Shown one piece after another: positions 59,155 through 64,000 of a DNA stretch of 64,000 bases (the stretch's first letter is position 1; each line of letters starts with the position of its first letter). Source of the DNA: Flavobacterium lacus (GTDB lineage: Bacteria; Bacteroidota; Bacteroidia; Flavobacteriales; Flavobacteriaceae); contig NZ_QLSV01000017.1 of NCBI RefSeq assembly GCF_003268815.1, forward strand, positions 17,701 through 81,700, written 5' to 3'. The notes beneath the pieces were generated by a model. The model made no database searches. It was not told the origin of the DNA and saw only the letters and a list, made by a program, of their open reading frames with translations. The position numbers and the translations under genes were made by a program.

Positions 59155-60737
59155 TATTTTACGTAGTTGTAAGCTTCAAGGGTTAAAAAATCGTCTAATT
59201 TTTCACTATAGATCATGGTCGAGAATAGTTTTGTGGCTAATTCAAACTGACCAGAATTAAAGCGTTCTGTTCCCACATATTCTTCAATTTTTACCAACTC
59301 TTCTTTGATTATTTTTTCATAAAGTGTTTTTGATACAAGTTTGCCGTTATCTAATTGTACTTCTTTTTTTAACCATAGCCAAAGTTGTGCTTTTGAAATT
59401 TCGGCTGTGGCGGCATCTTCCATCAAATTATACAAAGCAGCAGCTCCTATTCCGTTGAGCCATGATTCTAAGTATAGAATTCCAACATTGATGTTTTTTC
59501 TAATTCCATTTTCGGTGATTGTTCCTTTTGGAAGTTCGAGTAATTGCTCTTCCGTAATGTTTAACTCATCCCTTTTTAGGTGCATTTGGTTTTTAGTTGG
59601 CATGTTTTCATCAAATACTTTCATCGCCAAATCTACCAATCCTGGGTGTGCAACCCATGTGCCATCGTGACCGTTTTTAACCTCACGTTCTTTGTCTGCC
59701 TTTACTTTTTCGAAAGCAATTTTATTTGCTTCTTCATCGTCCTTAATTGGGATTTGTGCTGCCATTCCACCAATAGCCAGAATATTTCTTTTATGACAAA
59801 TTTGAATTACCCGCAAAGAGTAGGCACTCATAAACGGACTGGTCATAGTTACTTGGTCTCTATCAGGCACCATAAAATTGGGGTGATTTTTTAATTTTTT
59901 GATATACGAAAAAATATAGTCCCAACGACCACAGTTTAAACCGGCGATATGATTTTTTAATTCATAAATGATTTCATCCAATTGAAAACTGGCTGTAATG
60001 GTTTCAATTAATACAGTTGCTTTGATTGTTCCAACAGGAACTTTGAAATAGTTTTGTGTAAATTCAAATACTTCATTCCACCAACGAGCTTCGGTATAAT
60101 GTTCGATTTTTGGTAGATAGAGATAAACGCCTAAGTTTTGTTTTTGCAATTCAAGTACATTGTGGAAAAAGTACAAACCAAAATCTGCTAAAGAACCAGA
60201 AAGATTTTCATCATTCACTTTTACGTTTTTTTCATCTAAATGCAAACCTCTTGGGCGAACTAACAATGTGGCAACTTCATCATTTAGTTTATAGCTTTTA
60301 CCGTTTTGTTCTAAAGTTATAGTTTTTCGGATGGCATCAATTAAGTTTTGCTGACCTTCCATAAGATTTTTAAAGGTAGGGGAACAACTGTCTTCAAAAT
60401 CGGCCATGAAAACTTTGGCACCGGAATTCAGGGCATTAATGACCATTTTTCTGTCAACCGGACCGGTTATTTCAACTCTTCGGTCTAATAATTTTTCTGG
60501 AATTGGAGCGGCTGTCCAAACTGAATTTCTAATTGATTGAGTTTCTTGCGGGAATTTTGGTAAAAAACCTTGGTCAAATAATTCTTGTTGTATTTCTCTA
60601 TTTTTTAATAATTCAATTCGATTTGAATTAAAATTTTGATGTAAAGCACCCAAAAAAGTCAAAGCTTCTGGCGTTAAGATGCTTTGATGTTCGGATAAAT
60701 TTAGAACTTCTACTGTTGTTTTTTCTTCAGTTTCCAT
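59154..60737 (-). CDS. aceB: Malate synthase A
   Basis: 527 residues, the shorter form A. It condenses glyoxylate with acetyl-CoA to malate. Signatures: TGPVDRKMVINALNSGAKVF with the acidic MADFEDSCSPTFKN (metal-binding E and D), YLYLPKIEHYTEARWWNEVF (positions about 210-230), AGLNCGRWDYIFSYIK and GHDGTWVAHPGLV near residue 350. First gene of the aceB-aceA unit, facing the RamB-like regulator across a 226-bp divergent region with a perfect 14-bp palindrome. Confidence 0.97.
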   Translation of the reverse strand: METEEKTTVEVLNLSEHQSILTPEALTFLGALHQNFNSNRIELLKNREIQQELFDQGFLPKFPQETQSIRNSVWTAAPIPEKLLDRRVEITGPVDRKMVINALNSGAKVFMADFEDSCSPTFKNLMEGQQNLIDAIRKTITLEQNGKSYKLNDEVATLLVRPRGLHLDEKNVKVNDENLSGSLADFGLYFFHNVLELQKQNLGVYLYLPKIEHYTEARWWNEVFEFTQNYFKVPVGTIKATVLIETITASFQLDEIIYELKNHIAGLNCGRWDYIFSYIKKLKNHPNFMVPDRDQVTMTSPFMSAYSLRVIQICHKRNILAIGGMAAQIPIKDDEEANKIAFEKVKADKEREVKNGHDGTWVAHPGLVDLAMKVFDENMPTKNQMHLKRDELNITEEQLLELPKGTITENGIRKNINVGILYLESWLNGIGAAALYNLMEDAATAEISKAQLWLWLKKEVQLDNGKLVSKTLYEKIIKEELVKIEEYVGTERFNSGQFELATKLFSTMIYSEKLDDFLTLEAYNYVK

Positions 60738-60788
60738 ACAATGATAATTTTGTTATTGCAATAGTATAAAATAAATAAATACAAAACA

Positions 60789-60802
60789 AGCGAACGTTCG
60801 CT
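60789..60802. promoter_or_regulatory. Palindromic operator candidate in the aceB upstream region
   Basis: AGCGAACGTTCGCT, a perfect 14-bp palindrome, 51 bp upstream of the aceB start and overlapping the expected -33 region (a -7-like TACTATTG on the minus strand lies near 60765-60758). Related TTCGC half-sites occur at 60863-60868 (ATTCGC) and near 60948-60953 (ATTCGC) towards the regulator gene. Confidence 0.6.
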
Positions 60803-60963
60803 AAAATGTAAAATTATTTTTTTAGCTTATAATTTTTGGTTGATTTGTTGTATATTTGTTTATTCGCAAAAAGTATTTGTTTGACTTTGCTCCCCTAATT
60901 GTAGCAATTGTTTTTAAAAGATTTAGTTACAACAGATAAACCTGAGCATTCGCTCCTAATAAA

Positions 60964-62442
60964 ATGATTGAAGAAGAGTATATTAGACTGATTTTTGGTT
61001 TGAAATTACGCCAAATAAGAACCGAGAAAAACCTTTCGTTGTTTGGTTTGGCTAAAGTTACCGGACTTTCTAAATCGTATTTGAACGAGATTGAAAAAGG
61101 GAAAAAATATCCCAAAAGAGACAAAATTTTGCTTTTATCGGAAGCATTAGATTCTACTTACGACCAAATGGTTTCGTTGAAATTGGATAAGAATTTAGCT
61201 CCAATTGGTGAAATTTTACAATCCAGAATTCTGAAAGAAATTCCATTAGATATTTTTGGAATTAAGGAAAGTAATTTAATCGATATTATTGCAGAAGCTC
61301 CCGTAAAAGTGAATGCTTTTATCAGTACATTGTTTGAAATTGCTAAACATTATAATCTTACTAGAGAGAGTTTTTTTTTGGCAGCTTTACGATCCCATCA
61401 AGAAGCAAATAACAATTATTTTGACGATATAGAATTACAAGTAGAGAAGTTTGCCAAAGCCTATTCGTTGGATTTAACCAAGAAGTTGGCCGTTGCTGAT
61501 TTGGAGGAAATTTTGGTGGATGAATATGGTTACACCATAAATAATGAAGAGTTGACAGAACATGAGGAGTTGGTGTATTTGCGTTCAGTTTTTGTGCCAA
61601 AATCGAAGACCTTGTTGATTTCCAAAAGTGCTGATAGTTCGCAACGAATGTTTATTTATGCAAAAGAAATCGCATATAATTTCATGGAGATAAGCGATCG
61701 ATTGTATACCTTTTCTTGGATAAAATTTGACAGTTTTGATCAGGTTTTGAACAATTTTTTTGCTTCGTATTTTGCTGGAGCTTTGTTGATTCCGAGAAAG
61801 GAATTGGTAAAAGAATTGAAATTGGTTTTTGAGCAAAAGACATTCAATCCAAAAGATTTTACAACTTTAATTTTAAAATTCACCAATTCACCGGAGACCT
61901 TTTATCAACGTTTAACCAATATTTTACCTAAGGATTTTAATTTGAGGAATTTATTTTTCTTACGCTTCAATTATAAACCGGAACGCAGTGATTTTCAATT
62001 GACTAAAGAATTGCATATTACTAATTTACTAGAACCGCATGCCAATGAAAATAACGAACATTATTGTAGACGTTGGGTTTCTATCAAAACCTTAAGCGAA
62101 ATTCCAAATTCACAAGAAAGTCATCTTTTTGACGCTCAAATATCGAGTTATAATCATACTGATAATGAGTATTTTGTGCTATCATCGGCAACAAAAGATC
62201 CGTTTAGAAATGGGTATTACCGAAGTATTGCTTTAGGAATTATGATTTCAACACATTCGCGAAGTAAATTACAATTTTTAGACGATGTTTCTATTAAAAG
62301 AAAAAAAGTAGGAGTTACTTGTGAAACCTGCTCAATTTCAGATTGCTTGGAGCGAGTGGCACCTCCCAAAAAAATTGAACGTAAAGAGCGTTTTGAAAAG
62401 ATTGATTTTGTTGTACAAAAGTTAGTAGAAAAGTATAGTTAG
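60964..62442 (+). CDS. RamB/ScfR-like transcriptional regulator
   Basis: 492 residues. An N-terminal XRE helix-turn-helix (LRQIRTEKNLSLFGLAKVTG, GLSKSYLNEIEKGKKYPKRD, about 16-60) is followed by a long sensor-like region and a C-terminal Cys cluster, CETCSISDCLERVAPP, matching the C-x2-C-x4-C...APP end of short-chain fatty acyl regulators such as RamB, which controls acetate and glyoxylate-shunt genes in Actinobacteria. An ImmA/IrrE-like middle is likely, but I see no HExxH. It is divergent to aceB-aceA, so it probably regulates them and itself. Confidence 0.85.
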   Translation: MIEEEYIRLIFGLKLRQIRTEKNLSLFGLAKVTGLSKSYLNEIEKGKKYPKRDKILLLSEALDSTYDQMVSLKLDKNLAPIGEILQSRILKEIPLDIFGIKESNLIDIIAEAPVKVNAFISTLFEIAKHYNLTRESFFLAALRSHQEANNNYFDDIELQVEKFAKAYSLDLTKKLAVADLEEILVDEYGYTINNEELTEHEELVYLRSVFVPKSKTLLISKSADSSQRMFIYAKEIAYNFMEISDRLYTFSWIKFDSFDQVLNNFFASYFAGALLIPRKELVKELKLVFEQKTFNPKDFTTLILKFTNSPETFYQRLTNILPKDFNLRNLFFLRFNYKPERSDFQLTKELHITNLLEPHANENNEHYCRRWVSIKTLSEIPNSQESHLFDAQISSYNHTDNEYFVLSSATKDPFRNGYYRSIALGIMISTHSRSKLQFLDDVSIKRKKVGVTCETCSISDCLERVAPPKKIERKERFEKIDFVVQKLVEKYS

Positions 62443-62453
62443 TATTCAAAAAA

Positions 62454-62482
62454 AAAGGCTGTTCAATTTTTGAACAGCCTTT
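62454..62482. terminator. Bidirectional terminator
   Basis: Perfect 13-bp arms AAAGGCTGTTCAA (62454-62466) and TTGAACAGCCTTT (62470-62482) between the regulator stop and the stop of the repeat protein on the minus strand, with A and T runs on both sides. Confidence 0.9.
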
Positions 62483-62500
62483 AAATTAATAATTAGCATT

Positions 62501-64000
62501 TTACCTATTTGCAGATACGATTTTCTTACTTTCAGTACCTCTATCAGTAGTTACTCTTAAGATATATACTTGACCTGATTCACGAATACCAGATAAATCA
62601 AATTTATACTCTTTATTCATTTGAGCGTTTGTGTCGCTAGCTTTATGAATTAAAGCTCCTCTTAAATCGTAAACCTCTATTTGAACAGGAGAACTGTAAT
62701 TAAAAGTATATCTGATTGTCAATTCATTCATAAATGGTAAAGGATATGCATCAAAGGTAACGTGCGAATCAAAGATTCCGCCTTCAGGTCCTTGTTGATT
62801 TGAATTTGGTAATACGACAATAGTTTGTTTATGAACTATTGTATTACCGCAAGTATCCTCCGCAGTCCAAATTCGATAAATCTCATAGTCACAATCGTTA
62901 TCGTTGGATCTCACTTCTTTGTAAGAAACCTCTACTTCACCACAATTATCTGTAGCTGTTATAGTTGGAATAGTAGGAATTGAATCACATGCCACAGCAA
63001 CGTCAGCCGGTAGATTTCCAACAAAAGTTGGAGCTACAGTATCAGAAACTACAATAGTTTGTTTATGCGTAGTTGTGTTTCCACAAGCATCTTCCGCAGT
63101 CCAAATTCTATAGATTTCATATTGACAACCTTGTCCGGAAGTTACTTCTTTGTAGCTTACTTCAGCAGCACCACAATTATCTGTAGCTGTTATAGTTGGA
63201 ATAGCAGGAATTGCATCACATGCCACAGCAACGTCAGCCGGTAGATTTCCAACAAATGTTGGAGCTACAGTATCAGAAACTGCAATAGTTTGTTTATGCG
63301 TAGTTGTGTTTCCACAAGCATCTTCCGCAGTCCAAATTCTATAGATTTCATATTGACAACCTTGTCCGGAAGTTACTTCTTTGTAGCTTACTTCAGCAGC
63401 ACCACAATTATCTGTAGCTGTTATAGTTGGAATAGCAGGAATTGCATCACATGCCACAGCAACGTCAGCCGGCAGATTTCCAACAAACGTTGGAGCTGTT
63501 GAGTCTTGAACATCAATCATTTGTTTGTGGAAAATGAAGTTGCCACAAGAATCAGTCGCTTTCCATAACCTTACTAACGTGTAATCATTTGGACAGGTAC
63601 CATTAATTCTTGTCTCAAAAAACAAAATGGTTGGTACACTACAATTGTCAGAGGCTGTTACAGTGGCCGGTTGAGGCACTTGGTCACATTCCACAGTAAT
63701 ATTCTGCGGTAATTGACTAGTAAATATAGGTTTAGTTGTATCTTGAACAGTGATTGTTTGAGAATGCAAAGTTGTGTTACCACACGCATCCATTGCAGTC
63801 CAAGTTCTTACTAGAGTATAGTTAGAAGGACAGTTACCGTTGTTGCGAACTTGGTTGTACCCAACAGAAGCCGAACCACAGTTGTCTGTAGCAGTTAAAG
63901 TAACAGCCATTGGAACAGCATCACATTCTACCGTCATATCCATTGGAAGTTCTTCTACAAAAGCAGGAGCTGTTGTGTCTTGAACCGTGATGGTTTGTTT
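62501..64000 (-). CDS. Large T9SS-exported repeat protein (5' end outside the window)
   Basis: The last 499 or so residues of a secreted protein read leftwards from the window edge. It consists of tandem beta-sandwich modules of about 77 residues, each with CD (VACDAIPAIPTITATDNCG), a Y-K-E or similar central strand, W-x-A-x-D-x-CGNT and KQTI-V-D; five are in the window. Two of them (63247-63477 and 63016-63246) are nearly identical at DNA level (231-bp period). The C-terminal T9SS type A sorting domain (YPLPFMNELTIRYTF, VEIYDLRG-like IEVYDLRGALI, KKIVSANR) follows. Such HYR-like cysteine-rich modules are seen in surface adhesins. Confidence 0.9.
   Translation of the reverse strand, partial: KQTITVQDTTAPAFVEELPMDMTVECDAVPMAVTLTATDNCGSASVGYNQVRNNGNCPSNYTLVRTWTAMDACGNTTLHSQTITVQDTTKPIFTSQLPQNITVECDQVPQPATVTASDNCSVPTILFFETRINGTCPNDYTLVRLWKATDSCGNFIFHKQMIDVQDSTAPTFVGNLPADVAVACDAIPAIPTITATDNCGAAEVSYKEVTSGQGCQYEIYRIWTAEDACGNTTTHKQTIAVSDTVAPTFVGNLPADVAVACDAIPAIPTITATDNCGAAEVSYKEVTSGQGCQYEIYRIWTAEDACGNTTTHKQTIVVSDTVAPTFVGNLPADVAVACDSIPTIPTITATDNCGEVEVSYKEVRSNDNDCDYEIYRIWTAEDTCGNTIVHKQTIVVLPNSNQQGPEGGIFDSHVTFDAYPLPFMNELTIRYTFNYSSPVQIEVYDLRGALIHKASDTNAQMNKEYKFDLSGIRESGQVYILRVTTDRGTESKKIVSANR

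Noticed and set aside
63059..63502. Two identical short proteins on the plus strand
   Set aside because: They are the antisense of the identical 231-bp modules and not independent genes.

Overview
The window looks like chromosomal DNA from a member of the Bacteroidetes, most likely Flavobacterium or a close relative. The evidence is the low G+C content, the weak or absent Shine-Dalgarno sites, promoters carrying the Bacteroidetes -7 box TAnnTTTG, two secreted proteins with type IX secretion sorting tails, a type III glutamine synthetase, and the cluster rpmB-rpmG-DUF4295-ftsY. I recognise no rRNA, tRNA, CRISPR array, complete insertion sequence or prophage.

Layout. 0-5 kb (minus strand): a stress-type operon AraC-like regulator > response regulator > CHASE3/PAS histidine kinase > YihY membrane protein, then an AI-2E transporter and CsbD. 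5-9 kb: pyrF, a metal-receptor-like binding protein, a hydrolase, a DUF4197 lipoprotein and a repeat-rich gap. 9.4-12.9 kb: icmF, a fused B12-dependent acyl-CoA mutase. 13-15 kb: a patchy accessory stretch with an inverted repeat, a barrel protein, a small membrane protein and a duplicated gene tail. 15-21 kb: hydrolases, a DUF1543/NTF2 operon and a Ca/Na antiporter. 21-28.9 kb: glnN, a possible structured RNA, three tandem paralogues with two OmpA-like domains each, purM and a T9SS cargo protein. 28.9-30.7 kb: a three-gene hipB-hipS-hipT system. 30.7-34.2 kb: meaB, an AEC permease and a GlcD-like oxidase. 34-41 kb: a three-gene Mla-type ABC system, secA and DUF2795. 41-50 kb: PduO-type cobalamin adenosyltransferase, an ATP-grasp protein, an ABC ATPase, a methyltransferase, an ABC-F protein, a toxin-antitoxin pair, a glycosyltransferase and a 2-oxoacid dehydrogenase E2. 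50-57.8 kb: housekeeping genes (exonuclease, FAH, Hpt, cinA, ribosomal proteins, ftsY, rhodanese, DUF721). 57.8-62.4 kb: the glyoxylate shunt (aceB, aceA) with a divergent RamB-like regulator. 62.5-64 kb: a large T9SS-exported repeat protein cut by the window edge.

Functional links. icmF, meaB and the PduO adenosyltransferase together cover supply, loading and use of adenosylcobalamin, although they are not adjacent. aceA, aceB and the RamB-like regulator form a locally regulated acetate/fatty-acid carbon module.

The most unusual feature is not a protein system. The window is scattered with short arrays of 7- or 8-bp imperfect tandem repeats, often arranged as two inverted halves, that sit on gene boundaries, run up to start codons or across stop codons, and in two genes (a glycosyltransferase and a methyltransferase) lie in frame inside the coding sequence. 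A 266-bp tandem duplication carries the same heptamer array in 3 and in 4 copies, which is direct evidence of unit-length slippage. A second family, of about 145-bp fold-back elements, occurs in three copies.
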